Of a DNA stretch of 64,000 bases, positions 18,666 to 27,267 are shown in pieces (position 1 is the first letter of the stretch; each line of letters opens with the position of its first letter). A program made the translations under genes and the position numbers. The notes under the pieces are model-generated. The model worked only from the letters and a program-made list of their open reading frames with translations. It had not been told where the DNA came from and did no database searches. Source of the DNA: Rouxiella aceris (GTDB lineage Bacteria; Pseudomonadota; Gammaproteobacteria; Enterobacterales; Enterobacteriaceae); contig NZ_JAADJU010000002.1 in NCBI RefSeq assembly GCF_012933545.1, forward strand, positions 372,001 to 436,000, read 5' to 3'.

Positions 18666-20708
18666 TTGAATATACTTAGTTATTTACAGAAGATTGGCCG
18701 GGCCTTGATGGTGCCGGTTGCTACACTACCCGCCGCAGCAATCCTGATGGGGGTAGGTTATTGGATCGATCCGGTAGGTTGGGGCGGCGACAATGCGTTG
18801 GCGGCGTTTTTTATCAAATCGGGCTCGGCAATCATTGAGAATATGTCAGTACTCTTCGCTATCGGCGTCGCGTACGGCATGTCCAAGGATAAAGACGGTG
18901 CTGCTGCACTCACTGGTTTCGTCGGTTTTCTGGTGTTAACCACACTTTGTTCTCCGGCAGCAGTTTCCATGATCCAGAAAATTCCTTTGGCTCAGGTTCC
19001 GGCTGCATTTGGCAAAATCAATAACCAGTTCGTCGGTATCCTGGTCGGTATTATTTCAGCCGAACTCTATAACCGCTTCAGTCATGTTGAGTTGCCGAAG
19101 GCACTGTCTTTCTTCAGCGGTCGCCGTCTGGTACCGATCCTCACCTCGTTCCTGATGATCCTGGTGGCTTTTATCCTGATGTATATCTGGCCGCTGATTT
19201 TTAACGGTCTGGTGACTCTGGGTATGCATATCCAGCATCTGGGTTCTGCGGGTGCCGGTATCTACGCCTTCTTTAACCGCTTGCTGATCCCGGTGGGTCT
19301 GCATCATGCACTAAACTCCGTGTTCTGGTTCGACGTAGCGGGTATCAACGATATTCCAAACTTCCTCGGTGGTCAGGAATCCATTAACGCAGGCAAAGCT
19401 ACCGTGGGCATTACCGGTCGTTATCAGGCTGGTTTCTTCCCAATCATGATGTTTGGTTTGCCTGGTGCAGCACTGGCTATTTACCACTGTGCTCGCCCGG
19501 AAAATCGGGCAAAAGTCGGCGGTATCATGTTGGCGGCGGCCTTTGCTTCTTTCTTTACCGGTATCACCGAACCTTTGGAATTCTCCTTCATGTTCGTTGC
19601 CCCGGTGCTCTATTTCATCCACGCCTTGCTGACCGGTGTATCAGTATTTATCGCTGCCAGCATGCATTGGATTGCCGGCTTCGGTTTCAGCGCCGGTCTG
19701 GTGGATATGGTGCTCTCTTCGCGTAACCCGCTGGCTACCCAGTGGTATATGCTGATCCCTCAGGGTCTGGTGTTCTTTGTTGTTTACTACGTGGTGTTCC
19801 GTTTCACCATCAAGAAATTCAATCTGTTAACTCCTGGGCGTGAACTGGCCGTAGCTGGTGACGAGAGCGACGGTTATAACGTCGATGTGGAAACCCCGGC
19901 GAGCAGCAAGGCCGATGAAACCGCCGCGCTGGCACGTCGTTATATCAGCGCTATCGGTGGATCTGAAAACCTCACCGGTATTGATGCCTGCATTACCCGC
20001 CTGCGTCTTAACGTTAAAGACTCCGGGCTGGTTAACGAAACCCTGGCCAAGCGCCTGGGGGCTTCCGGTGTTATTCGTCTGAATAAACAGAGTGTGCAGG
20101 TGATTGTCGGCACGCGTGCTGAAATCATTGCCGGTGCCATGCGTACCGTAATGCTTTCGGGGCCGGTGGCAGCAGTAACCGCTGCTCCAACGGCTGCCGC
20201 AGTGGCAGAGAGTCCGGTGCAGGCCGTAGTCAAAAGCAATAAACCGATCGTTGAAAAGTTGGTTTCGCCAATCACCGGTGATGTGGTAGCTCTGGCTCAG
20301 GTGCCTGATGAAGCCTTTGCCAGCAAAGCCGTCGGTGACGGTGTGGCAATCCGCCCAACCGGTAAAATTGTAGTGGCACCGGCTAACGGCGTGGTGGTCA
20401 AAATCTTTAACACCAATCATGCGTTCTGTCTGGAAACGGAAGCAGGGGCAGAAGTGGTGGTGCATATGGGTATTGATACCGTTGCGCTTAACGGCCAGGG
20501 TTTTACTCGCCTGGTGGAAGAGGGTGAAACGGTTACCGCAGGACAGCCGATCCTCGAGCTGGATCTGGCGTATCTCAATGCCAATGCACGTTCGATGATT
20601 AGCCCTGTCGTGGTCAGCAATATGGACGATTACTCTGGTCTGGCAACATTGGCCACGGGTACCGTGGTGGCTGGTGAAAGCGTGTTGTATGAAATCCAGG
20701 CAAAATAA
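18666..20708 (+). CDS. nagE: PTS N-acetylglucosamine transporter EIICBA (NagE)
   Basis: A 680-residue inner-membrane phosphotransferase permease (648 in E. coli) that takes up and phosphorylates GlcNAc. EIIC spans about residues 1-370 with many membrane segments. EIIB has the phosphocysteine Cys442 (IDACITRLR). An Ala-rich linker around 500 leads to EIIA, with phosphohistidine His600 (VVHMGIDTVALNGQGF). The start is a TTG preceded by AGGGGGAAAAG. A single-gene unit with its own terminator. Confidence 0.96.
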   Translation: MNILSYLQKIGRALMVPVATLPAAAILMGVGYWIDPVGWGGDNALAAFFIKSGSAIIENMSVLFAIGVAYGMSKDKDGAAALTGFVGFLVLTTLCSPAAVSMIQKIPLAQVPAAFGKINNQFVGILVGIISAELYNRFSHVELPKALSFFSGRRLVPILTSFLMILVAFILMYIWPLIFNGLVTLGMHIQHLGSAGAGIYAFFNRLLIPVGLHHALNSVFWFDVAGINDIPNFLGGQESINAGKATVGITGRYQAGFFPIMMFGLPGAALAIYHCARPENRAKVGGIMLAAAFASFFTGITEPLEFSFMFVAPVLYFIHALLTGVSVFIAASMHWIAGFGFSAGLVDMVLSSRNPLATQWYMLIPQGLVFFVVYYVVFRFTIKKFNLLTPGRELAVAGDESDGYNVDVETPASSKADETAALARRYISAIGGSENLTGIDACITRLRLNVKDSGLVNETLAKRLGASGVIRLNKQSVQVIVGTRAEIIAGAMRTVMLSGPVAAVTAAPTAAAVAESPVQAVVKSNKPIVEKLVSPITGDVVALAQVPDEAFASKAVGDGVAIRPTGKIVVAPANGVVVKIFNTNHAFCLETEAGAEVVVHMGIDTVALNGQGFTRLVEEGETVTAGQPILELDLAYLNANARSMISPVVVSNMDDYSGLATLATGTVVAGESVLYEIQAK

Positions 20709-20733
20709 GTCCGGGTGGCATTAAGACCAGGGA

Positions 20734-20764
20734 GGGAAGAGAGAAATCTCTTCCCGTTTTTTTA
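20734..20764 (+). terminator. Intrinsic terminator of nagE
   Basis: A 9-bp stem GGGAAGAGA/TCTCTTCCC with a GAAA loop is followed by a run of T residues, 25 bases after the nagE stop codon. Confidence 0.9.
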
Positions 20765-20908
20765 TTTTTACCGGCCGTGTCGGTGCTTTAAGAGAAAAAA
20801 ACTTTTTATAAATCCAAATTTGGAACTTAAGGGTTGTTTCCCGGCGTGGCTTGTTGGAACATATGCGGTTAGTCTTTCGAGCTTTCGTTCGCGTAGAGGA
20901 ATTCAACA

Positions 20909-22579
20909 ATGAGTGAGGCTGAAGCCCGCCCAACAAATTTTATCCGTCAGATTATTGATGAAGATCTGGCATCGGGAAAACACAACGCCATCGTCACGCG
21001 TTTCCCCCCTGAGCCAAATGGTTATCTGCATATTGGCCATGCAAAATCGATCTGCCTGAACTTTGGTATCGCCCAAGACTATCAGGGCCAATGCAACCTG
21101 CGTTTTGATGACACCAATCCGGTAAAAGAAGATATCGAGTTCGTCGAGTCGATCAAAAAAGACGTGCAGTGGCTGGGATTCGAGTGGAGCGGCGAGGTTC
21201 ATTACTCCTCTGACTATTTTGATCAACTGCATCACTATGCGGTTGAGCTGATCGAAAAAGGCCTGGCCTATGTCGATGAATTGTCACCGGAGCAGATCCG
21301 TGAATATCGTGGCAACCTGACGGCACCGGGTAAAAACAGCCCGTTCCGCGACCGCACGCCGGCTGAGAACCTGGCGCTGTTTGCCAAAATGCGCAACGGC
21401 GAGTTTGCTGAAGGCAGTGCCTGCCTGCGCGCCAAAATCGATATGGCATCACCGTTCTTTGTGATGCGCGATCCGGTGCTGTATCGCATCAAATTTGCCG
21501 AGCATCATCAGACCGGCAATAAGTGGTGCATCTATCCGATGTATGATTTCACCCACTGCATTTCCGATGCGCTGGAAGGGATCACCCACTCACTCTGTAC
21601 TCTGGAGTTCCAGGACAACCGCCGTCTGTATGACTGGGTATTGGATAACATCACCATCCCATGCCATCCGCGTCAGTATGAGTTCTCTCGCCTTAATCTT
21701 GAATATTCCATCATGTCCAAGCGTAAGCTGAACCTGCTGGTAACCGACAAGATTGTTGAGGGGTGGGACGATCCGCGTATGCCGACCGTTTCCGGCTTGC
21801 GTCGTCGTGGTTATACCGCAGGCTCTATTCGCGAGTTCTGCCGTCGTATCGGCGTGACCAAACAAGATAACAACGTCGAGATGATGGCGTTGGAGTCCTG
21901 TATTCGTGACGACCTGAACGAAAACGCCCCGCGCGCCATGGCGGTGATCAACCCGGTTAAAGTGGTCATTGAGAACTTTACCGGTGATGCCGTGCAGTGG
22001 GTCAAAATGCCAAATCACCCGAACAAACCTGAAATGGGTTCGCGTGAAGTGCCATTTACCGCCGAGGTTTATATCGATCAGGCGGATTTCCGCGAAGAAG
22101 CCAACAAGCAGTACAAGCGTCTGGTTCTGGGCAAAGAAGTGCGCCTGCGCAATGCTTACGTAATCAAAGCTGAACGTGTTGAAAAAGACGATCAGGGTAA
22201 TATCACTACGATTTTCTGTAGTTATGATATCGATACGTTAAGCAAAGACCCGGCTGATGGCCGTAAAGTCAAAGGCGTGATCCATTGGGTATCGGCATCT
22301 GAAGGCAAAGCGGCGGAATTCCGTTTGTACGATCGCCTGTTCAGCGTCGCTAACCCGGGCCAGGCGGAAGATTTCCTGACCACCATCAATCCTGAGTCGC
22401 TGGTTATTGCTCATGGTTTTGTTGAACCGAGCCTGGCCGACGCCGCCGTTGGCGTAAGCCTGCAGTTTGAACGTGAAGGCTACTTCTGTGCCGACAGCGT
22501 TTATTCCAACGCTGACCACCTGGTATTTAACCGTACCGTTGGCTTGCGTGACACCTGGGAAAGCAAACCTGTCGCTTAA
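20909..22579 (+). CDS. glnS: Glutaminyl-tRNA synthetase
   Basis: A 556-residue class I aminoacyl-tRNA synthetase (554 in E. coli) that charges the three tRNA-Gln genes seen in this window. The HIGH motif (LHIGHAKS) is near residue 40 and the KMSKS-type motif (IMSKRK) near residue 268. The start [14 protein letters not shown] is preceded by GAGGAA. The following 440 bases to fur are repeats, not genes. Confidence 0.98.
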   Translation: MSEAEARPTNFIRQIIDEDLASGKHNAIVTRFPPEPNGYLHIGHAKSICLNFGIAQDYQGQCNLRFDDTNPVKEDIEFVESIKKDVQWLGFEWSGEVHYSSDYFDQLHHYAVELIEKGLAYVDELSPEQIREYRGNLTAPGKNSPFRDRTPAENLALFAKMRNGEFAEGSACLRAKIDMASPFFVMRDPVLYRIKFAEHHQTGNKWCIYPMYDFTHCISDALEGITHSLCTLEFQDNRRLYDWVLDNITIPCHPRQYEFSRLNLEYSIMSKRKLNLLVTDKIVEGWDDPRMPTVSGLRRRGYTAGSIREFCRRIGVTKQDNNVEMMALESCIRDDLNENAPRAMAVINPVKVVIENFTGDAVQWVKMPNHPNKPEMGSREVPFTAEVYIDQADFREEANKQYKRLVLGKEVRLRNAYVIKAERVEKDDQGNITTIFCSYDIDTLSKDPADGRKVKGVIHWVSASEGKAAEFRLYDRLFSVANPGQAEDFLTTINPESLVIAHGFVEPSLADAAVGVSLQFEREGYFCADSVYSNADHLVFNRTVGLRDTWESKPVA

Positions 22580-22615
22580 GGGTGCACAGGATTGACTGAT
22601 TAAAAACGTGTTTGA

Positions 22616-22730
22616 TGACAAAGTCGTCTTGATGATCGAGATACCCGGGCATAGCACACCTAGGGGCGCTCCGGCGGGCAAGCCCGCTACGACCCCAACG
22701 GTGCACTCTCCCTAATAACGGGCTTTGTCA
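22616..22730. repeat. 115-bp inverted-repeat element, copy 1
   Basis: A 115-base element with terminal 10-bp inverted repeats: TGACAAAGTC at the left, GGCTTTGTCA at the right (one mismatch). A central imperfect hairpin contains GCGGGC-AA-GCCCGC. It encodes no protein and looks like a small non-autonomous mobile element. It is more than 95% identical by eye to copies 2 and 3. It follows glnS and is joined to copy 2 by a terminator-like hairpin. Confidence 0.85.
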
Positions 22731-22738
22731 GCAGTCTG

Positions 22739-22760
22739 AAACGCAGCTTCGGCTGCGTTT
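22739..22760 (+). repeat. Duplicated glnS terminator hairpin between element copies
   Basis: The hairpin AAACGCAGC-TTCG-GCTGCGTTT is the same stem as the glnS terminator at 22892-22916 but lacks its T-run, since element copy 2 follows directly. It marks the joint of a 153-base tandem repeat made of hairpin plus element. Confidence 0.8.
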
Positions 22761-22768
22761 GAGTTTGA

Positions 22769-22883
22769 TGACAAAGTCGTCTTGATGATCGAGATACCCG
22801 GGCATAGCACACCTAGGGGCGCTCCGGCGGGCAAGCCCGCTACGACCCCAACGGTACACTCTCCCTAATAACGGACTTTGTCA
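22769..22883. repeat. 115-bp inverted-repeat element, copy 2
   Basis: A second 115-base copy in the same orientation as copy 1, offset by exactly 153 bases, with perfect 10-bp ends TGACAAAGTC and GACTTTGTCA. The glnS terminator hairpin flanks it on both sides. Confidence 0.85.
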
Positions 22884-22891
22884 GTAGTCTG

Positions 22892-22916
22892 AAACGCAGC
22901 TTCGGCTGCGTTTTTT
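22892..22916 (+). terminator. Intrinsic terminator serving glnS
   Basis: The stem AACGCAGC/GCTGCGTT with a TTCG loop is followed by six T residues. It lies over 300 bases after glnS because two element copies intervene, so the glnS transcript probably reads through both. Confidence 0.85.
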
Positions 22917-22953
22917 GTTTGGTAACAAAGTCGTGTTGATTATTGCCGGGCAC
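22917..22953. repeat. Decayed left end of the 115-bp element
   Basis: Directly after the terminator the sequence GTTTGGTAACAAAGTCGTGTTGAT matches the left end of the element (GTTTGATGACAAAGTCGTCTTGAT) with a few changes, and CCGGGCA occurs as in the element. Similarity then fades. It looks like an older, truncated third unit of the tandem array. Confidence 0.6.
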
Positions 22954-22965
22954 AAATTGCAGGCA

Positions 22966-22988
22966 TAAAAAAACCGCCTTGCAGCGGT
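22966..22988 (-). terminator. Intrinsic terminator of fur
   Basis: On the minus strand ACCGCT-GCAA-GGCGGT is followed by seven T residues, about 30 bases after the fur stop codon. Confidence 0.85.
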
Positions 22989-23017
22989 GATTTTATAATC
23001 AGCTCTGAGCCGAAAAA

Positions 23018-23464
23018 TTAACCTTTGCCGTGCAGGGTTTCATCTTCGCGGCAATCACCCAATTCGCAGTGGCCATAAAGATAAAGACTGTGGTTGGTCA
23101 ATTTAATACCATGCGCTTTGGCAATTTCACGCTGACGGGCTTCGATAGACTCGTCGCGGAACTCGATCACCCGACCGCAGTCAAGGCAGATCAGGTGGTC
23201 ATGGTGATGTTGCTGGGTCAGTTCAAAGACTGATTTGCCGCCTTCAAAGTTATGGCGGGTAACAATGCCGGCGTCATCAAATTGGTTAAGCACGCGGTAA
23301 ACCGTTGCCAGACCAATTTCTTCGCCCATATCAATTAATTCTTTATATAAATCTTCCGCACTGACGTGATGACCTGCCGGAGCTTGTAACACTTCCAGGA
23401 TTTTCAGGCGCGGAAGCGTGACTTTTAAGCCGGCTTTCTTCAGTGCGGTGTTGTTGTCAGTCAT
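23018..23464 (-). CDS. fur: Ferric uptake regulator Fur
   Basis: A 148-residue iron-responsive repressor (148 in E. coli). The winged-helix domain starts MTDNNTALKKAGLKVTLPRL. The metal-binding stretch QQHHHDHLICLDCG is near residue 86, and a second cysteine pair (GHCELGDC) near residue 132 completes the structural zinc site. With Fe2+ it represses iron-uptake genes. It is downstream of fldA, as in E. coli, but the spacer is enlarged by an ERIC-like element. Confidence 0.98.
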   Translation of the reverse strand: MTDNNTALKKAGLKVTLPRLKILEVLQAPAGHHVSAEDLYKELIDMGEEIGLATVYRVLNQFDDAGIVTRHNFEGGKSVFELTQQHHHDHLICLDCGRVIEFRDESIEARQREIAKAHGIKLTNHSLYLYGHCELGDCREDETLHGKG

Positions 23465-23910
23465 GCGGATTCTGTCCTGTCACTATGCTTAGCTAATCAC
23501 GTTAAGGCATCTGTATACCCGTCATATTGGAAGCAGATGCTGCGTGGGCTACATCACTCATCACCATGACTTACCTGGGTAAGATAATCGCGATGTGTCT
23601 GTTTGCTGCCTTGCTGCAACTGCAACCTGTCGGGGTATCTGGCCTATGCATCGATTGGCACAAAAATTTAACGTTCCATTATAGAACTGCCGGTACTAAA
23701 TGAAAACGGTGGGCTGTTAACAAAGATCGTTTATACCATAAAGATATAGCAGCCTGAATAATGGCCCGAACGATAAAAACAGATAACCTAAGTGTACCTT
23801 GATACCGGCGAAAGTTACAATTTTGTAGCCGATAAAATGTTAATTTCAGTAATAGCCAGGCCCTTTCACCCTAAAGGTCACGGATTCAGAGCCTTGGTCT
23901 TTTAGTGAGA
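23465..23910. other. fldA-fur intergenic region
   Basis: About 446 bases with the ERIC-like element at its fur end and a T/A-rich stretch at 23690-23880 that should carry the fur promoter(s). I did not find a credible uof-type upstream reading frame. Confidence 0.45.
23513..23639. repeat. Full-length ERIC-like element between fldA and fur
   Basis: A palindromic element of about 127 bases. It starts GTATACCCGTCATATTGGAAGC, contains the central ACTTACCTGGGTAAG typical of ERIC cores, and ends GCAACTGCAACCTGTCGGGGTAT. Size and landmarks match enterobacterial intergenic repetitive consensus elements. It lies in the fur leader or promoter region and may add a transcribed hairpin. Confidence 0.75.
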
Positions 23911-24438
23911 TTAACCGACAATCTCGGACAGACTCAATTCCTGGCTGATTTGTTTAACCCAGGTATCTACCCGTTGCTGGGTCAGCTCGGGTTGTCTGTC
24001 TTCGTCAATAGCCAGACCGATAAAGTGTTTATCGTCCGCCAGTCCCTTTGAGGCTTCGAAATGGTAGCCTTCGGTCGGCCAATGGCCCACAATCACCGCC
24101 CCACGGGGTTCGATAATGTCGCGAACGGTGCCCATGGCATCACAGAAATATTCTGCATAGTCTTCCTGGTCGCCGCAGCCAAACAGCGCTACCAGCTTAC
24201 CTTCAAAATCTATCTCTTCCAGCGTAGGGAAAAAGTCGTCCCAGTCACACTGTGCTTCACCGTAGTACCAGGTTGGGATGCCGATCAGCAGAATATCGTA
24301 TTTCTCCAGATCTTCTTTGCTGCTTTTAGCGATGTCCTGTACGTCGGCCACATCTTTGCCCAACTGTTTCTGGATCATTTTTGCGATGTTTTCGGTGTTT
24401 CCGGTGTCGGAACCAAAGAAGATACCTACTACTGCCAT
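23911..24438 (-). CDS. fldA: Flavodoxin FldA
   Basis: A 175-residue FMN protein (176 in E. coli) that donates low-potential electrons, for example to radical-SAM and isoprenoid enzymes. The FMN phosphate loop GSDTGNTEN is at residues 8-16, with aromatic FMN contacts in WYYGEAQCDWDDF and GCGDQEDYAEYF. I chose the start MAVVGIFFGSDTG at 24438; a 12-residue upstream extension is unconserved. Confidence 0.97.
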   Translation of the reverse strand: MAVVGIFFGSDTGNTENIAKMIQKQLGKDVADVQDIAKSSKEDLEKYDILLIGIPTWYYGEAQCDWDDFFPTLEEIDFEGKLVALFGCGDQEDYAEYFCDAMGTVRDIIEPRGAVIVGHWPTEGYHFEASKGLADDKHFIGLAIDEDRQPELTQQRVDTWVKQISQELSLSEIVG

Positions 24439-24907
24439 AAGCTTATCTAACCTCTTGTTCTGCAATAGACTCATAGAGTCTGTTTTTACGTCCGCGGCGC
24501 GCGAGTCAATAGACGCTGGATGATAACAAACTCAGCGTACTGAGAACATTATTCTCGTGACTAACCTGATTGATAACCCGTATTTTATCGGGCATTTCCA
24601 GCAAGCGTTATCGCCTTTGTGTGCTCGACGTCCTGAAACCTCGATCAGGGGGAAACATCGACATTAATCAATTATATCCTTTCAAAAAACGAGGTTTCCC
24701 GCAGAAATAAAAAATAGCCATTTAGACGATGAAGTTTTGTTTTGTGCCGCCGATAGATCACCCGAGAGCTTTCTCAACATTATAATGAAATCGATGTACT
24801 GAGAATTATTCTTGTCTGCTGTGCTGCCTTCACGGACCATAGTGCCAGATCCTCAGTATCCTCCCTCATTTACACCACGGAAACAGTCATGTTTCGGGAG
24901 AGGCACC
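24439..24907. other. Divergent intergenic region between fldA and the chemoreceptor gene
   Basis: About 470 bases holding the fldA promoter on the minus strand and, at 24730-24756, a sigma-28 promoter for the chemoreceptor on the plus strand. An in-frame open stretch from a TTG at 24812 to the chemoreceptor GTG looks untranslated. Confidence 0.5.
24730..24756 (+). promoter_or_regulatory. Sigma-28 (FliA) promoter of the chemoreceptor gene
   Basis: TGAAGTTT, an 11-base spacer, then GCCGATAG matches the flagellar sigma-28 consensus TAAAGTTT-N11-GCCGATAA at 14 of 16 positions. It lies about 150 bases upstream of the chemoreceptor start, placing this gene in the late flagellar/chemotaxis regulon. 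Confidence 0.88.
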
Positions 24908-26569
24908 GTGCAATTTTTAAAAGATATTACCGTTCGTAAGGCACTATTAACGATTCTGGGGCTTTTTTGCCTGATGTGGGGCGGAGTCTCCGCTTTCACC
25001 GTGTCTTCTTTGAACGGTCTGATCCACACTTCTGAAACCAGCAGTTCACTGGTTGATAATTTGACATTAATTAATAAAGGCAATGATCAATATTTCCGTA
25101 CCGTAACCCGTTTAAGCCGCGCCATGGGCACTCTGAGCGCAAAACCCGATTCTGGCCCGGAGATTTTTGCGCCGACAAAAGAAACGCTCGATGGCCTGAA
25201 AAAAGCGCTGGCGGATTTTAAGAGTACCTCGCATCAGGGCATTGAAGACAGCCGGGTACAGGAACTGCTGAATAACTGGCAAAAGCTGGTGGATCAGGGT
25301 GTTGATCCGCTGTTTCAGGCGGCTACCAGCAAAAATATTACCGCCTATACCGATCTTGCCAACAATACCGTTCCACCGCTGAGTCGCGATTTTGGTAATT
25401 CAATCAGTAAACTCAGTGTCTACATTGACGATCAGTTTAATCAGGCGCAGGACTTGTCGATCCATGTGACCAATATGACCAAGTTCACCACTATGGCGGC
25501 CTTTGTCGTTGGCATGTTGCTGCTGCTGGTCACTGACCGTTATCTGGTGATGGCGCTGGTCAAACCGCTGAACAAAATCTGTGCCCAGTTTGAGATGATT
25601 GCCCGCGGGGATTTGACTCAGCACCTGGCCGAGTTTGGTAAAAACTGTGCCGGTAAACTGATCCCGCTGCTTAATGCCATGCAAGACAGTTTGATCAATA
25701 CCGTACAGACCATCCGTGACTCGACCAATAGTATCTATCAGGGCGCGTCTGAAATTTCTGCCGGTAACAACGATCTCTCTTCACGTACCGAACAGCAGGC
25801 GTCGGCGCTGGAAGAAACCGCCGCCAGTATGGAGCAACTGACTGCTACCGTAAAACACAATGCCGATAACGCTCACCATGCCAGCCAACTGGTCGTTGAA
25901 GCTTCCGATACCGCGCAACGCGGCGGGAAAATTGTTGGTGATGTGGTGGCAACCATGAAAGATATCTCCGGCAGCTCGAAGAAAATCGCCGAAATTACCA
26001 CGGTGATTAACAGCATTGCCTTCCAGACCAATATTCTGGCGTTAAACGCGGCGGTTGAAGCGGCGCGAGCTGGTGAACAGGGGCGCGGTTTTGCAGTGGT
26101 GGCCAGCGAGGTCAGAAATCTGGCGCAGCGCAGCGCCCAGGCCGCCAAGGAAATTGAACAGTTAATCAAAGAGTCGGCTACGCGGGTCGATAATGGCTCG
26201 GCACTGGTGGAAAATGCCGGTCAGACGATGCAGGACGTGGTGCGTTCCATTGCGCATGTAACGGATATTATGGCAGAAATAGCCTCGGCATCCGATGAGC
26301 AAAGCAAAGGGATCAGCCAGGTGGCGATTGCGGTTACGCAGATGGACAGCGTGACCCAGCAGAACGCCGCATTGGTACAAGAGGCTTCGCAGGCAGCCAT
26401 CTCTCTGGAAGAGCAGGCGGGAATGCTCAGTCAGGCCGTGGCGACCTTTAAATTGCAGGATTCGATAAGTCAGGTTGGACAGTTAAGAAGACCAGAGGTG
26501 CAGTCGCTGCGCAAACCTGATCTGCTGCTGGCATCGTCGAAAACCCAGGATAATTGGGAGAAATTTTAA
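24908..26569 (+). CDS. Methyl-accepting chemotaxis protein
   Basis: A 553-residue Tar/Tsr-type chemoreceptor. TM1 is about residues 11-32, a periplasmic ligand domain about 33-190, TM2 about 195-217, then HAMP and the methylation/signalling domain. The conserved hairpin tip (NILALNAAVEAARAGEQGRG near 377) contacts CheA/CheW. The C-terminus ends NWEKF, close to the NWETF tether for CheR/CheB. The start is a GTG with GGGAGAGG upstream. The ligand cannot be told from sequence. E. coli has no gene at this place, so it is an insertion. Confidence 0.95.
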   Translation: MQFLKDITVRKALLTILGLFCLMWGGVSAFTVSSLNGLIHTSETSSSLVDNLTLINKGNDQYFRTVTRLSRAMGTLSAKPDSGPEIFAPTKETLDGLKKALADFKSTSHQGIEDSRVQELLNNWQKLVDQGVDPLFQAATSKNITAYTDLANNTVPPLSRDFGNSISKLSVYIDDQFNQAQDLSIHVTNMTKFTTMAAFVVGMLLLLVTDRYLVMALVKPLNKICAQFEMIARGDLTQHLAEFGKNCAGKLIPLLNAMQDSLINTVQTIRDSTNSIYQGASEISAGNNDLSSRTEQQASALEETAASMEQLTATVKHNADNAHHASQLVVEASDTAQRGGKIVGDVVATMKDISGSSKKIAEITTVINSIAFQTNILALNAAVEAARAGEQGRGFAVVASEVRNLAQRSAQAAKEIEQLIKESATRVDNGSALVENAGQTMQDVVRSIAHVTDIMAEIASASDEQSKGISQVAIAVTQMDSVTQQNAALVQEASQAAISLEEQAGMLSQAVATFKLQDSISQVGQLRRPEVQSLRKPDLLLASSKTQDNWEKF

Positions 26570-26601
26570 CCGCGAATGGGGTCAGCAGGTTTGAGTAACG
26601 T

Positions 26602-26625
26602 GCGGGTAACCTAAGGGTTACCCGC
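26602..26625. terminator. Stem-loop between the chemoreceptor gene and ybfE
   Basis: A perfect 10-bp inverted repeat (GCGGGTAACC with GGTTACCCGC) and a 4-base loop, between two convergent genes. It has no U-tract on either strand, so it is a likely 3'-end structure rather than a proven terminator. Confidence 0.5.
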
Positions 26626-26670
26626 CATCAGTCCGTCAACGCCGCCATTATAGCCAGCATAAAGGCAAGC

Positions 26671-26952
26671 TTAGTCTTGCTGAGTATGCAAATGTGCCAA
26701 CAGCATCTGCTCAATCAGTTCACTGCGACTGATATTTCGTTGTTCCGCCAGCTTATTCAATGCATCGACAGCTTCAGCATTAATTTTCAGTTCTACGCGA
26801 CGTAAACCGTTGTTTTTGTCACGGCGAAGCTGATTACGCTTGTTAATTCTCAGCTGTTCGTCGCGGGAAAGCGGATTTGTTTTTGGACGTCCCGGACGGC
26901 GATCCTCAGCGAACAGATCGAGCGTCGTGCGATCCAGTTGTTCTTTTGCCAT
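26671..26952 (-). CDS. ybfE: YbfE, small ribbon-helix-helix-like protein
   Basis: A 93-residue basic protein nearly identical in its first half to E. coli YbfE (MAKEQLDRTTLDLFAEDRRPGRPKTNPLSRDEQLR). The C-terminal half (VELKINAEAVDALNKLAEQRNISRSELIEQ) looks like a ribbon-helix-helix DNA-binding fold. E. coli ybfE is a LexA-regulated gene of unknown function. I could not find a convincing LexA box in the upstream region here. Confidence 0.92.
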   Translation of the reverse strand: MAKEQLDRTTLDLFAEDRRPGRPKTNPLSRDEQLRINKRNQLRRDKNNGLRRVELKINAEAVDALNKLAEQRNISRSELIEQMLLAHLHTQQD

Positions 26953-27267
26953 AGGTAGCGATACAACTAGGGAAGTTACATCGAAAAGCGGTGATACCCG
27001 GTTATTTCAGGTATAAACCTCTGTTGCGATGAGGTGATTGACACATTTCAGGCCAGGCGTGATACAGCCTATATACCCTAACCCAATTTGCCTGACACGC
27101 TGGAAAAACACACCCGGCGCAGGGGGCAAAATTACAGCGCGCAATCATACCCCAGTGCCTATCTCCCCACAACGCCTAACTGCCCTGAAAACCCGCTAAG
27201 TTATTAGGATTAGCCGTTTTTTGTACAGTCCCGCCTTTCACTGCCGAGTTTTATCCGGCTGACGCCT
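26953..27267. other. Intergenic region upstream of ybfE
   Basis: About 315 bases between ybfF and ybfE, both on the minus strand. It should carry the ybfE promoter. I see no repeat family, strong hairpin or good LexA site. Confidence 0.4.

Noticed and set aside
24812-24907. Chemoreceptor start 32 codons further upstream (TTG)
   Set aside because: The added residues are unlike receptor N-termini, and the GTG at 24908 has a strong ribosome-binding site.
26953-27267. LexA box upstream of ybfE
   Set aside because: E. coli ybfE is LexA-regulated, but I found no CTGT-N8-ACAG-like site good enough to report.
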